A stretch of DNA of 64,000 bases from Bacteroidota bacterium (GCA_013285685.1 JABDHD010000007.1:1-64000), one strand, 5' to 3'; positions 24,149-33,655 are shown, counted from the stretch's first letter. Translations and numbers: made by a program. The notes: a model not told the origin generated them from the sequence alone.

Positions 24149-25522
24149 ATGATCCTGATCATAGACGATGATATTGCCGTAAGGGCTTCATTGCTCCTGT
24201 TGTTAAACGACGGGGGCTTTGATGCTTCGGCTTGTGCCGGCCCGGCGGAGGCGATGAAGATGATCAAAAAACAGCAACCGGAATTGATCATCCTCGATCT
24301 TAATTTTTCCAATGATACTTCCGGCAAAGAGGGGATGGAGCTATTGGGTAAGATCAAACAGATCAACCCAGCAATACCGATCATATTAATTACCGGTTGG
24401 GCGAGTATTGAGCTGGCTGTGCAGGGCATGAAGGCAGGAGCAAACGATTTTATCAATAAGCCCTGGGGCAATGAACATTTGCTGCAGTCGGTAAAGACGT
24501 TGCTTGACCTTAAGGAGAAGAAGACGGAACACCATACCCGCAAACAGCTGGATAAAACGTATAACTTTCCGCATATTATTGGCGAAGATTCCCAAATGCT
24601 GGAAATTTTGGAAACTATAGGGCGGGTGGCGACTACTGATGCGTCTATCCTGATTATGGGCGAAAGCGGGACAGGCAAAGAGTTGATTGCTGAGGCTATT
24701 CACGAAAACAGCCTTCGAAAAAATAAACCGTTCGTCAAAGTCAACCTTGGTGGTATCTCTACTTCACTTTTTGAAAGTGAAATGTTCGGCCACGTACGCG
24801 GTGCCTTTACGGATGCAAGGTTCGACAGGGCCGGCCGCTTTGAGCTGGCAAATAAAGGAACGATTTTTTTAGACGAGATAGGCGACCTGGACGGCGGTAG
24901 CCAGGTAAAACTGCTGCGCGTTTTGCAGGACCGCACCTATGAAGTGCTGGGCAGCAGCCGGACCAAAACGGTGGACGTGCGCGTGGTGTGCGCCACCAAC
25001 AAAAGCCTGGATGACATGGTAAGCAGGGGCTCGTTCCGCGAAGACCTGTTGTACCGCATTAATTTGATCACCATTTACCTGCCGCCCTTGCGCGACAGGC
25101 CAAAGGACATCCCACTGTTGGTTAATTTTTTCATCAGCAATTTAAAGGAAATTTATAACCGGCCTAAATTATCAGTGGCGACATCGGCTATTAAATGGCT
25201 GCAACAATTGCCTTTACCCGGCAATATCAGGCAATTAAAAAATTTGGTAGAGCGCACCATACTCGTTAGTAAAAACGATGAATTGGAAATAGAAGATTTC
25301 CGCTCCCAGCTGGAGTTGTCGCCTGTAAAAAAGGGCAATTTGCAACTGCCGGGTATAGGTACTTTAACTTTGGAAGAAGTGGAGGTTGCCATGATCAAGC
25401 GCGCTATGGAATATCACCACAACAAGGTATCAAAAGCTGCCGTATCTTTAGGGCTTACCCGCAGCGCCCTGTACCGGCGGCTGGAGAAGTATCAAATACC
25501 TTACGATGAGGCTGAGGACTAA
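24149..25522 (+). CDS. NtrC-type sigma-54-dependent response regulator
   Basis: A 457-residue protein with three domains. The receiver (1-120) has Asp50 in LIILDLNFS as phosphate acceptor and Lys104 in INKPWG. The AAA+ domain (about 142-370) has Walker A GESGTGKE at 171-178 and Walker B GTIFLDEIG at 237-245. A Fis-type helix-turn-helix (HNKVSKAAVSLGLTRSALYR) ends the protein. The sigma-54 contact loop reads GAFTDA (218-223) rather than the classical GAFTGA. It overlaps the kinase gene by 17 bases and probably activates the -24/-12 promoter at 17962. Confidence 0.93.
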   Translation: MILIIDDDIAVRASLLLLLNDGGFDASACAGPAEAMKMIKKQQPELIILDLNFSNDTSGKEGMELLGKIKQINPAIPIILITGWASIELAVQGMKAGANDFINKPWGNEHLLQSVKTLLDLKEKKTEHHTRKQLDKTYNFPHIIGEDSQMLEILETIGRVATTDASILIMGESGTGKELIAEAIHENSLRKNKPFVKVNLGGISTSLFESEMFGHVRGAFTDARFDRAGRFELANKGTIFLDEIGDLDGGSQVKLLRVLQDRTYEVLGSSRTKTVDVRVVCATNKSLDDMVSRGSFREDLLYRINLITIYLPPLRDRPKDIPLLVNFFISNLKEIYNRPKLSVATSAIKWLQQLPLPGNIRQLKNLVERTILVSKNDELEIEDFRSQLELSPVKKGNLQLPGIGTLTLEEVEVAMIKRAMEYHHNKVSKAAVSLGLTRSALYRRLEKYQIPYDEAED

Positions 25523-26807
25523 GTACATCTTATTTGTCGTTATCATTCACATGGTAGCGCTTGTCCTTGCCTGGTTTATTTTCTGCCAAAACAGGATATT
25601 CTTTATCATCTCGGAAGTATTTGTCATCATTTCAATTGTAATTGCCTGGCAGCTGTATGTACAATTGCTGCGGCCCTTAACAATGCTGATGCAAGGGGTG
25701 GAGGCTATTAAAGACCGCGATTTTAACGTAAAATTCCTGTCAACCGGCAAGTACGAGATGGATAAATTGATCGGAGTGTATAACCAGATGATGGATGAGC
25801 TGCGCGCTGAACGAACACGACAGGAGCAGCAGCACTTTTTCCTGGAGAAACTGATTTTTACTTCGCCTACCGGGATCATCATCCTTGATTTTGACGACCA
25901 CGTGCAGCAGATCAACCCCAAAGCATTACAACTACTTGGTTTTAAGGCCGAACAATTATTAAAGTATCCCGTGGACCGGCTGGAACACCCTTTGTTGCAG
26001 CAAATCAAGTATTTAAAATCAGGGGAGGCGATAGTTGTTAAACCTGATGGCGTGAGCACATTTAAGCTTCAAAAATCGCATTTTATCGATAGGGGCTTTT
26101 CGCGGCATTTCGTAATGATAGAAGACCTGACGGTTGAGATATTAGCCGCCGAGAAAAATGTTTATGGTAAGGTGATCAGATTGATGGCACACGAAGTGAA
26201 CAATACGGTTGGGCCCGTAAATTCCATCATGCAATCGGCATTGAAAACCACCCGGCTTTGGGAAAAAGACGACGTTAAGGCGGTAAAGGATGCCTTGCAG
26301 GTGGCCATTGACCGTAACCAAAACCTGAATTTATTTATGCGGAACTTTGCCGACCTGGTGAAACTACCCGCGCCGAACAGAAGGCCCCTTGACTTGCACA
26401 AGCTGGTCAATTCCATAAAAACGCTCATGCAAAGTAAAGCCGATGAAAAACATATCAACATTGATATACAGCTTGCTGACAGTCCGTTTATCGTACAGGC
26501 AGATGAGCAGCAAATGGAGCAGGCGCTTATCAATATTGTAAAAAATGCGATTGAAGCGATTGGGCGCGATGGGATGATCAGCATGCAAACATCTTTAGAA
26601 AATAAAACCCTTGTCATCTCTGATACAGGCCCGGGTATTGACGCTGCCAATGCCGCCAATCTTTTTTCCCCGTTCTTCAGCACCAAAAAAGACGGGCAGG
26701 GGATAGGCTTAACACTCGTACGCGAGATACTTGTAAATCATGGCTTTGACTTCTCCTTAAAGACCATAATTCAAAAGCAAACGGAGTTTACCATAGTGTT
26801 TCGGTGA
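25506..26807 (+). CDS. Sensor histidine kinase (NtrY-like) of the efflux operon
   Basis: A 433-residue kinase. Two membrane helices (about 7-27 and 31-50) leave only a few residues outside, so it probably senses the membrane or cytosol rather than a periplasmic ligand. A HAMP-like linker, a PAS-type domain (about 112-210), the phospho-acceptor His229 in RLMAHEVNNTVGP and an ATPase domain (IVKNAIEAIG, ISDTGPGID, GQGIGLTLV) follow. It is translated by overlap from the response regulator gene and is its evident partner. Its signal may be envelope stress or pump substrate; that is inference. Confidence 0.93.
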   Translation: MRLRTKYILFVVIIHMVALVLAWFIFCQNRIFFIISEVFVIISIVIAWQLYVQLLRPLTMLMQGVEAIKDRDFNVKFLSTGKYEMDKLIGVYNQMMDELRAERTRQEQQHFFLEKLIFTSPTGIIILDFDDHVQQINPKALQLLGFKAEQLLKYPVDRLEHPLLQQIKYLKSGEAIVVKPDGVSTFKLQKSHFIDRGFSRHFVMIEDLTVEILAAEKNVYGKVIRLMAHEVNNTVGPVNSIMQSALKTTRLWEKDDVKAVKDALQVAIDRNQNLNLFMRNFADLVKLPAPNRRPLDLHKLVNSIKTLMQSKADEKHINIDIQLADSPFIVQADEQQMEQALINIVKNAIEAIGRDGMISMQTSLENKTLVISDTGPGIDAANAANLFSPFFSTKKDGQGIGLTLVREILVNHGFDFSLKTIIQKQTEFTIVFR

Positions 26808-26825
26808 CATTTTATTTTTGTTAAG

Positions 26826-26859
26826 GTTGTGCTAAATGAAAATTTGTTGTATAACTTTA
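26826..26859 (+). promoter_or_regulatory. Possible Bacteroidota-type promoter of the aquaporin gene
   Basis: TTGT at 26826-26829 and TAACTTTA at 26852-26859, 22 bases apart, resemble the -33 TTTG and -7 TAnnTTTG elements of primary-sigma promoters in this phylum. The aquaporin ATG follows 31 bases later. The match is imperfect. Confidence 0.35.
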
Positions 26860-26889
26860 ATGAATTATAAACCCTAATCAAATTCAGTT

Positions 26890-27663
26890 ATGGAAACAAA
26901 ACCTCTAACTAAGTATGTTGCTGAGCTACTGGGCACATTCTGCTTGGTGCTTTTCGGTTGCGGCGCGGCGGTAATAGCCGGCGCAAATGTTCCGGGCGTG
27001 GGTGCCTCGGGGATCGGGCTGTTGGGCATTTCACTGGCATTTGGCGTTAGTGTTGTGGTGATGGCGTACACCATCGGGCCTATTTCAGGCTGTCACATCA
27101 ATCCCGCTATTTCTATTTCGATGATGGCCGCGGGCAAACTGTCCGTTAAGGACACTATTGGCTATGTAATTTCACAGTGCCTTGGCGCTATCGCCGCTTC
27201 AGGTATTTTATATTTGCTGGCAACCGGCAATAGCGGTTTTACGATGGGCGAGTATGCGCTCGGCGCCAATGGATGGGGTGCCGATTACCTGGGCAAATAT
27301 TCGACAGAGTCGGCTTTTATCGGCGAAGCAGTATTTACCTTTCTTTTCCTGATCGTAATATTTGGTACCACCGCAAAGCGCGCAAATCCTGCGTTTGCCG
27401 GTCTTGCTATTGGTTTGTCATTGGTTTTGATTCACCTGGTGTTGATCCCGATCACCGGAACATCCGTAAACCCGGCACGCAGCCTCGGTCCGGCACTCTT
27501 TGCCGGCGGTAAGGCGCTCAGCCAGTTGTGGCTGTTTATAGTGGCGCCGATACTCGGCGGACTGGTTGCCGCAGGCTTTTATAAGTTGTTGTTGGACGAA
27601 AAAGACACCGTTACCAAAAAGATGGTAGAAGTTCACGAGGACATTTCGATCAACAGGTTATAA
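26890..27663 (+). CDS. aqpZ: Aquaporin Z-type water channel
   Basis: A 257-residue MIP-family channel with six membrane helices. The two pore half-helices carry NPA at 71-73 (SGCHINPAIS) and at 194-196 (TSVNPARS). Arg197 and the His in VLIHLVLIPITG are the selectivity residues expected of the water-selective AqpZ group. The final cytosolic tail is charged. It has its own spacer, a possible promoter and a clear terminator, so it is probably a single-gene unit. It would allow rapid water flow across the inner membrane during osmotic change. Confidence 0.92.
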   Translation: METKPLTKYVAELLGTFCLVLFGCGAAVIAGANVPGVGASGIGLLGISLAFGVSVVVMAYTIGPISGCHINPAISISMMAAGKLSVKDTIGYVISQCLGAIAASGILYLLATGNSGFTMGEYALGANGWGADYLGKYSTESAFIGEAVFTFLFLIVIFGTTAKRANPAFAGLAIGLSLVLIHLVLIPITGTSVNPARSLGPALFAGGKALSQLWLFIVAPILGGLVAAGFYKLLLDEKDTVTKKMVEVHEDISINRL

Positions 27664-27687
27664 TTTAATACTACCAAAATCCTTGTT

Positions 27688-27723
27688 ACCTCCGCCTACT
27701 TTTGTAGACCGGAGGTTTTTTAT
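27688..27723 (+). terminator. Intrinsic terminator after the aquaporin gene
   Basis: Stem ACCTCCG (27688-27694) pairs with CGGAGGT (27710-27716), with extra inner pairing of CTAC (27696-27699) and GTAG (27704-27707). The stem runs directly into a T-rich tract at 27716-27726. This is the cleanest rho-independent terminator in the window. Confidence 0.85.
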
Positions 27724-27805
27724 TTTCAGCGACAGCTAAGCAACCATTTTATAAAGCCAGACGTACCTCAATCAGTTCCGGTAACCAACCGTACACCGCA
27801 CAAAA

Positions 27806-29476
27806 TTGAGGCATACTTTAAAAGGTATTTTCGCTATTCTAACAAGCAAGGAAAGGATAACGCTATACAAGCTTATTCTTTTTGACCTGGTTATCGGCCT
27901 GCTGGATATTGCTTTCCTCGGGGCGCTCCTGCTTATTGTCAACTTTTATACTAAAGGCAGCATCCCGTCAAAAGTTTCGGCTCTCCCGGTATCATTGCTA
28001 AATCCCAACTCCGTATTGCTGATCGGCATCTTCTGCCTCCTTTTCATCATCAAAAATTGGTTCGGCTTCGCCGGGCTTAAATCGCAGCATCATTTCTTTT
28101 ATGCGGTTGCCTCGCGCTTATCCAAACGGAACATGAAGCATTATTTTGATAATGACTATCTCCGGTTTGTTAATGTCGACTCCTCGGTTTATACCCGGAA
28201 CATCAGCCAGCAACCAATTGAATTCAGCAGCTATATCCTAACCAATTTCCAGCAGGTTGTTTCGCAGTTGATATTGATCATCTTTACCGTGTGCGCCATT
28301 CTTTTTTATCACCCTGCACTCTTCCTTGTTTTGTTTTTGCTGTTGGCGCCGCCGGTTGTTTTGCTGGGCTGGTTTATCCGGGGTAAATTGAGGCATATTC
28401 GCGCACAGATAAAACGGACAAGCGAGAAAACCCTTCAGCACCTGCATGAGTCACTCGCTGGATATGTCGAAAGCAATATTTATGATAAAAGTGACTTTTT
28501 TACAGATAGGTTCCATGCTTACCAGCAGCAACTGGATGACAACATTGCCACCCAGCAAACCTTGCAAAGCCTTCCGTCGCGCCTTATCGAGGTTTTTGCC
28601 GTTGCCGGCTTTTTTATGCTGATCGCCATCAATAAACTATCGGCGAATAACCCGGCGGTCGATCTGCTCACGATAGGGATATTTATGGCCGCCGCCTACA
28701 AGATCATCCCCGGGATCATTAAAATATTGAATAGCACCGGCCAGATAAAAACGTACCAGTTTGTGATCAGCGATCTGCTGCTGCCTGAAACTGAAAAGCC
28801 GGACTCCGCGCCAGGAACACCCCTGGCTTCAATAACATCGGTTCAGTTTCAAAATATCTATTTTAAACATGGCGATCACCAGGTATTAAGCAACTTGAGC
28901 TTTAACCTATCCGGCGGCGATTTTATGGGTTTGTCAGCCCCATCGGGCAAGGGGAAAACAACCGTTATCAACCTTTTGCTGGGTTTTTTGCGGCCGGGAT
29001 GCGGTAACATTTATATCAACGGTGAAAGTAGCGATGCCGATGGGTTAAAAACTTACTGCGGACGCATTTCGTATGTGAAACAGCAGCCATTTTTTATTCA
29101 CGACTCAATGCTCAAAAATATTACGCTGGCGGATGGACCTGCGGACCAGGCTAAATTAGATAATATTATCTCCATTTGCGGGCTTGAATCGTTTTTGGAG
29201 AAATACCCGGAAGGCATTGAAAAAGTTATCACCGAAAATGGTAAAAACATAAGCGGGGGCCAGCGGCAACGGATCATGCTGGCGAGGGCGCTGTACCACG
29301 ACTTTGACCTCCTTATTTTGGACGAACCATTTGGTGAAATAGATGATCATTCGGAAAAAGCCATACTTACCCGGCTACAGGGAATTGCCAGGGCCGGGAA
29401 AATGATCCTGCTTATCACACACAATAAATCGAGTTTATCGTTTTGTAATAAAATGCTTTTGCTGGATGGAGAGTAA
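27806..29476 (+). CDS. ABC exporter, fused permease and ATPase
   Basis: A 556-residue half-transporter: five to six membrane helices (about 20-310) and a C-terminal ATPase (about 335-556). The ATPase has Walker A SAPSGKGKTT, signature NISGGQRQRIMLARAL, Walker B LLILDEPFGEID and a switch His in LLITHNKSS. The Walker A begins A-P-S rather than G-P-S. The start is TTG at 27806 because no earlier in-frame ATG exists. It overlaps the next glycosyltransferase gene by 11 bases, so the cargo is likely a lipid-linked sugar or glycan precursor, as in MsbA/PglK-like flippases. The cargo is inferred from context. Confidence 0.85.
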   Translation: MRHTLKGIFAILTSKERITLYKLILFDLVIGLLDIAFLGALLLIVNFYTKGSIPSKVSALPVSLLNPNSVLLIGIFCLLFIIKNWFGFAGLKSQHHFFYAVASRLSKRNMKHYFDNDYLRFVNVDSSVYTRNISQQPIEFSSYILTNFQQVVSQLILIIFTVCAILFYHPALFLVLFLLLAPPVVLLGWFIRGKLRHIRAQIKRTSEKTLQHLHESLAGYVESNIYDKSDFFTDRFHAYQQQLDDNIATQQTLQSLPSRLIEVFAVAGFFMLIAINKLSANNPAVDLLTIGIFMAAAYKIIPGIIKILNSTGQIKTYQFVISDLLLPETEKPDSAPGTPLASITSVQFQNIYFKHGDHQVLSNLSFNLSGGDFMGLSAPSGKGKTTVINLLLGFLRPGCGNIYINGESSDADGLKTYCGRISYVKQQPFFIHDSMLKNITLADGPADQAKLDNIISICGLESFLEKYPEGIEKVITENGKNISGGQRQRIMLARALYHDFDLLILDEPFGEIDDHSEKAILTRLQGIARAGKMILLITHNKSSLSFCNKMLLLDGE

Positions 29477-30524
29477 GCCCGAAACATTGGTTATTCTCAG
29501 TCCCGGCTTCGCTGCAAACGAGGCCGATACTACCTGTATGCCGCCGATGCAGCTTTTTGTGAAGGCGCTCAAAGAGGTTTGCCCCGGCCTGAATGTTATC
29601 ATTATAGCCTTTCAATATCCAAATATTCCCGGTGAATATGATTGGAATGGTGTAAAAGTAATCGCACTCGGGGGGCGAAACCGGGGCAGGCTTCATCGTT
29701 TGCAAACCTGGCGGAAAGCCTGGTCCGTTTTATGCGGGTTAAACAGGCAATACGAATTGATGGGCCTGCTTAGCTTTTGGCTTGGGGAATGTGCTTTTGT
29801 GGGCAACTATTTTGCCAAACGAAACCGGTTGACGCATTACGCCTGGATATTGGGCCAGGATGCCAAACGCGGTAATAAATATGTCAGGTGGATAAAACCG
29901 CCGGGCCATACGCTCATCGCCTTATCTGATTTCATTGCCCGCGAATTCAGGCAAAATTATGGGCTCCGGATAAGCCAGGTTGTACCGGTTGGGATAGATA
30001 CTTCATTATACGGCCCGGCGCCGGCAAAAAGGGACATCGACGTCATGGGTGCAGGCTCGCTGATCCCTTTGAAGCAATACCACCTATTTGTGGAGTCTAT
30101 TGCTTTTTTAAAGAAGTTTTTTCCCGGCATAAAAGCTGTCATTTGCGGGAAAGGGCCTGAAATGGAGAATCTTAAAGAACTTTCGAAAAAGCTGGATCTA
30201 ACAAACAATCTCACCTTTGCCGGCGAACTGCCTCATGCGGACGTGCTGGCGATGATGCAGCACGCTAAAGTATTTCTGCATACTTCAAACTATGAAGGGT
30301 TCGGGGCGGTAATGGCGGAAGCCCTTTATGCCGGCGCGCATGTTGTGAGCTTTTGCAAACCCATGGATAAGGAATACCGGCATCACCATGTAGTAGGCGA
30401 CGTATCGGAAATGAACGAAGAGATTGTAAGGATACTCAAAAACACCCGGCGGGGGCACGACCCGGTGCGGCTATGTACCACCCAGCAGATCGCTAAAAAT
30501 ATGATCAGCCTGTTCGTGGGTTAA
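29466..30524 (+). CDS. Family 4-type glycosyltransferase
   Basis: A 352-residue GT-B enzyme. The donor-binding half contains VMGAGSLIPLKQYHLFVESI near residue 195, AVICGKGPEME, and the EX7E-type signature HTSNYEGFGAVMAEALYAG near residue 275. No signal peptide or membrane segment. Coupled by overlap to the ABC exporter gene, which suggests that it builds or extends the molecule that the exporter moves. Acceptor and sugar donor cannot be assigned. Confidence 0.88.
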   Translation: MESKPETLVILSPGFAANEADTTCMPPMQLFVKALKEVCPGLNVIIIAFQYPNIPGEYDWNGVKVIALGGRNRGRLHRLQTWRKAWSVLCGLNRQYELMGLLSFWLGECAFVGNYFAKRNRLTHYAWILGQDAKRGNKYVRWIKPPGHTLIALSDFIAREFRQNYGLRISQVVPVGIDTSLYGPAPAKRDIDVMGAGSLIPLKQYHLFVESIAFLKKFFPGIKAVICGKGPEMENLKELSKKLDLTNNLTFAGELPHADVLAMMQHAKVFLHTSNYEGFGAVMAEALYAGAHVVSFCKPMDKEYRHHHVVGDVSEMNEEIVRILKNTRRGHDPVRLCTTQQIAKNMISLFVG

Positions 30525-30688
30525 TCATTCCCGAGCAGCATTCCAGCTTATTGTTTACCCCTAAAAATAAGTAAAAAGTATTAGGAATAGTTTGGTTTTT
30601 TATTTAGATATTTGATAGAGGGTCGACTTAACCATTTGATTTTCAGTTAAAAAGTATTCTTAATTCGTAAACTTCACAATTTTCAATC

Positions 30689-31168
30689 ATGAAAACCAGC
30701 TTAAAAATCAATTTTTTTGTATTGACAGCCATTGCGCTTGTTGTTGTTTCGTGTAAGCCGAAATCGGGCTCGGGTACCGTGTCGGCCACAAATTCAACTA
30801 CTGCGGCATCGGCAAAAGGAAATTCGGTTATGGATTCATTAAGCATCACCGACCCTGACGAGAAAAAGATATGTGCATTATATGACAACGCCATCACCGA
30901 TTATTTAACCAATATGAAAACCCTTACCACCGATACTACGGCCGCTGCAAAAGCGAAAAGAGACGAACTGGACAAAAAATGGAGGCAAAGAGATTCGACA
31001 ATAAAGCCACAAGTGGAAGCCCTGCAAAGAAAGATTGCAATGAACCCTTCGGAAGCATTGAAATTTGCCCAGTTTTCGGCCTATGAAAGTAAGCGGCTTA
31101 TGGGGATCATGATGGAGTATGAGAAGGCAATGATGAAAAATATGCCTACGACTACGCCGGGGAATTAA
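30689..31168 (+). CDS. Small lipoprotein, unrecognised
   Basis: A 159-residue protein with a lipoprotein signal (FFVLTAIALVVVSC, lipid Cys near residue 22), a Ser/Thr/Ala/Gly-rich linker and a charged alpha-helical domain (ITDPDEKKICALYDNAITDY and onwards). No known domain was recognised. The gene converges on the glycosyltransferase gene of the opposite strand, and the two stop codons share TTAA at 31165-31168. It is not evidently part of the polysaccharide operon. Confidence 0.75.
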   Translation: MKTSLKINFFVLTAIALVVVSCKPKSGSGTVSATNSTTAASAKGNSVMDSLSITDPDEKKICALYDNAITDYLTNMKTLTTDTTAAAKAKRDELDKKWRQRDSTIKPQVEALQRKIAMNPSEALKFAQFSAYESKRLMGIMMEYEKAMMKNMPTTTPGN

Positions 31169-32265
31169 ATCAAACACTCGGCGATAGCGTGGATCTTTTG
31201 GGCGATGGCCTCAAAAGACAGGTTTGATTTAAAATATGCCAGCGCCCTGGTTTGCTTTGCCTGCAAACCGGGGCGTTTTGTATCCACCAGTGCTGATAGC
31301 AGGCCCTCTTCGTCGCCAGGTTTATATAGCCAACCGCATTCGCCCCCATCAGTTATCATCCGGAACGAAGGTATGTAGGTAACAATGGGTACGCAGCCGC
31401 ATGACATCGCTTCGCAAAGGGCTGTGCCGCTGCCCTCATAATGTGAACCGGAGATAAAAAAGTCGGCGCTGTTATACCAGTATAGCATTTCGTCGTGCGC
31501 TATTTTTCCAACAAGGATGACCTTATCCGCTGCAATTCCTTCTTTTAAAAGCTTTTTTATTTGCGGCAGCAATTCGTCGGTATGGTACAGCATATACAAC
31601 CGGGCATCGGGGTTAATGCCTGCATATCTTATAAATGCTTTCACTACGGTCAATGGGTCTTTGTTGTCGTTAAGCCGGCCAACCCATAAAAAGGTGGGAT
31701 TGCCGGAAGCCCCCGTTTTTAACTTTGCAGGTTCTTTTTTGACGTCACGAAACCTTGAGGACACTTCCATCACCTCATGTAATTTTGCCGGCGAAGAAAT
31801 GATCTTTTTTTCTACCCACTCAAGCCCCATTTCGTGGGATGCGAAAAGGTATGCGTGTATAAAGCGGTCAGCCGCCTTTTGGATATACCTTTTCCATCCT
31901 GTAAATGGCTTTTCGGCATGATGATGGGCGATAACTTTTATTTTTTTACCAGCCAGTAAACAAAGCTGGATCAACTGTAAGGGTTTGTTAAGGCCTTGAA
32001 TGATCACCACGTCGGGGGCTAAGCGGGTGACATATCGATTGAGTTTGAAGGGGAATAAAGTATTTTTTTTGCCGAAATTCTCAAACCGGTAATCGATCCC
32101 GTTGTGCATGCAATTACCGGCGTAATTTATCTGTTTGATGTTGATCACTTCATTGTCGCGGCTCAAACACTCCAATATACCCGCGTAACCCTCAGTGCGT
32201 TTAAACCAACTTTCCGGGGTGCTGTAATCGTGTGAGTAATTATAGTTGACGGATACGTATCTCAT
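31165..32265 (-). CDS. Family 4-type glycosyltransferase
   Basis: A 366-residue GT-B enzyme on the minus strand. The C-terminal half has FLWVGRLNDNKDPLTVVKAF, KVILVGKIAH and the signature ISGSHYEGSGTALCEAMSCG with the conserved Glu pair, which identifies the GT4 family. The N-terminal half includes VVIIQGLNKPLQL and a His-rich VIAHHHAEKP. No signal peptide. It is the last gene of a minus-strand set that begins near 37.5 kb. Donor and acceptor unknown. Confidence 0.88.
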   Translation of the reverse strand: MRYVSVNYNYSHDYSTPESWFKRTEGYAGILECLSRDNEVINIKQINYAGNCMHNGIDYRFENFGKKNTLFPFKLNRYVTRLAPDVVIIQGLNKPLQLIQLCLLAGKKIKVIAHHHAEKPFTGWKRYIQKAADRFIHAYLFASHEMGLEWVEKKIISSPAKLHEVMEVSSRFRDVKKEPAKLKTGASGNPTFLWVGRLNDNKDPLTVVKAFIRYAGINPDARLYMLYHTDELLPQIKKLLKEGIAADKVILVGKIAHDEMLYWYNSADFFISGSHYEGSGTALCEAMSCGCVPIVTYIPSFRMITDGGECGWLYKPGDEEGLLSALVDTKRPGLQAKQTRALAYFKSNLSFEAIAQKIHAIAECLI

Positions 32266-32341
32266 CGCTTACAGATACGAAATGATATACCGCAACCTGT
32301 TTATTGGAGGAAAAACAATGAAGGAAGCAGGGGCGGTGCGA

Positions 32342-32440
32342 ATCCCCTCTTGAGAGGGGGGGAGGGGTGTGTTAACCGACATGCCCGCAAACACACCCCC
32401 GCTACCGCGCGGTCCGGCGCACTCCCTCTCAAGAGGGGAG
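32342..32440. repeat. CCCCTCTTGAGAGGG / CCCTCTCAAGAGGGG inverted repeat
   Basis: Left arm (about 32344-32373) contains CCCCTCTTGAGAGGG and AGGGGTGTGTT. Right arm (32390-32440) contains AACACACCCC and CCCTCTCAAGAGGGG. Each arm is partly self-complementary, so two hairpins or one long stem can form, as in the element at 191-277. It fills the space between two minus-strand genes of the polysaccharide locus. Confidence 0.7.
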
Positions 32441-32473
32441 CTATGACGGCGACAGGGGTTCAACCTCAGTTCC

Positions 32474-33391
32474 TCAAAATAATCCCTCAATATTCGCATA
32501 ACTACTTTTCTTAAACTGCAAAAATCCAACATGATATAGCGATAAAGGGTCGGGTTTAATTTGTTTTGAATTTACAACTTTGCCGATCATCAGCATGTGA
32601 TAGCCCATTTTTTTGTGCTGAACGATCTCGATTTCTTTATAGGAGCCGGTAAAGTCAGGTACCGGGAAACCAAACTGCTCACTGTCGGTTAGCCCGAAAG
32701 AGAGTTCGTTCTTTTCTGTTGGTGATTTACTTGAATGTTTCCCGAGTTTATAAACGGTTTCCAGCTCAACGGTGTCCGTATCGCAAACCACAACTTTTTT
32801 TGACTCGAGTATTTTGCCAAGCGTGAGGTTCGTGGTCCTCAAACCCAACAGATAGATATCTTCCTCTTCAATAAATCCCTGGATATCCATCGGGAAGATA
32901 TTGTAATAGCTTTCATCGCTATACGATACGATAATGATTCGTCGCGGGTAGGAGTAAAGCGCGCTAATAACCCTGCGGCTATAAAAAGTGTTTGTTTTTG
33001 AGCGCAGAAAATAACCAAACAGCGCCAGGCGGTGCAGCAGGCTTAACTGGTGATTCTTTACCCCTTCAATTTTGTACAAAAACAATTGTCCTTTTGGGGT
33101 AGGGATCTTCTCAATAAATGATACTGCTATTTCGGCGTTTAGGCGGTTTTTAGATTTAAACTGAATTTCTACTTTTTCCGGATCAATTGAATCCGCCTCA
33201 TCGTTTGAAAGCCATGCCGCTATGCAGAAAGGGTCGAGGCAAATCATCGCGTGATGTTTGCTAATATCGATACGGCGCCTGCCGTTTTTCAGAAAAACGT
33301 TTTCCTGTACTTCGTTTTCGTGAAGGCGGGTTATCGCGAAGGTTCTGACGATCTCGTCTTTAAAAAGTAGTTTTTTTAATGGGTTCATCAT
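32474..33391 (-). CDS. Flavin-reductase-like protein with an extra N-terminal domain
   Basis: A 305-residue protein. The second half (about 155-290) reads RIIIVSYSDESYYNIFPMD, YLLGLRTTNLTLGKI and YHMLMIGKV, the pattern of an FMN-binding split-barrel of flavin-reductase type. The first 150 residues have no recognised domain. No signal peptide or membrane helix. Its place in a polysaccharide locus with an amidohydrolase and radical SAM genes suggests a modifying redox role, but this is inference. It could also be a non-catalytic flavin-binding protein. Confidence 0.6.
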   Translation of the reverse strand: MMNPLKKLLFKDEIVRTFAITRLHENEVQENVFLKNGRRRIDISKHHAMICLDPFCIAAWLSNDEADSIDPEKVEIQFKSKNRLNAEIAVSFIEKIPTPKGQLFLYKIEGVKNHQLSLLHRLALFGYFLRSKTNTFYSRRVISALYSYPRRIIIVSYSDESYYNIFPMDIQGFIEEEDIYLLGLRTTNLTLGKILESKKVVVCDTDTVELETVYKLGKHSSKSPTEKNELSFGLTDSEQFGFPVPDFTGSYKEIEIVQHKKMGYHMLMIGKVVNSKQIKPDPLSLYHVGFLQFKKSSYANIEGLF

Positions 33392-33420
33392 TCTTCTGAA
33401 TAGCTAACTATTAAAAATTT

Positions 33421-33516
33421 ACCGCAAAGAGTGCAAAGGGGAAGACACAGAGGCCACAAAGCCTTAATAGTTTGTCATTTTTTTCTCTGTGTTCTTAGTG
33501 TTCTCTGTGGTTAACA
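33421..33516. repeat. CACAAAG/CTTTGTG inverted repeat, copy 2
   Basis: ACCGCAAAGAGTGCAAAGGG with GACACAGAGGCCACAAAG on the left faces TCTCTGTGTTCTTAGTG and TTCTCTGTGGTTAA on the right. The centre, GCCTTAATAGTTTGTCATTT, is close to the inverted complement of the centre of copy 3 at 58982-59095, so the two lie in opposite orientation. The remaining spacer to 33655 has inverted AAAGTCCGAAAG words and no gene. Confidence 0.72.
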
Positions 33517-33655
33517 TTAATTTCCTTTTTTGCCAGTTATTTTTACCGAAACATCAGGCCCTTGTTTCAGACTTCGGTGTAACTCAAGTTATTGTAGTCG
33601 AAACTTCAGTTGCAGCGTCTTTCGGACTTTCCGTCTTAACTGACTTTCGGACTTA

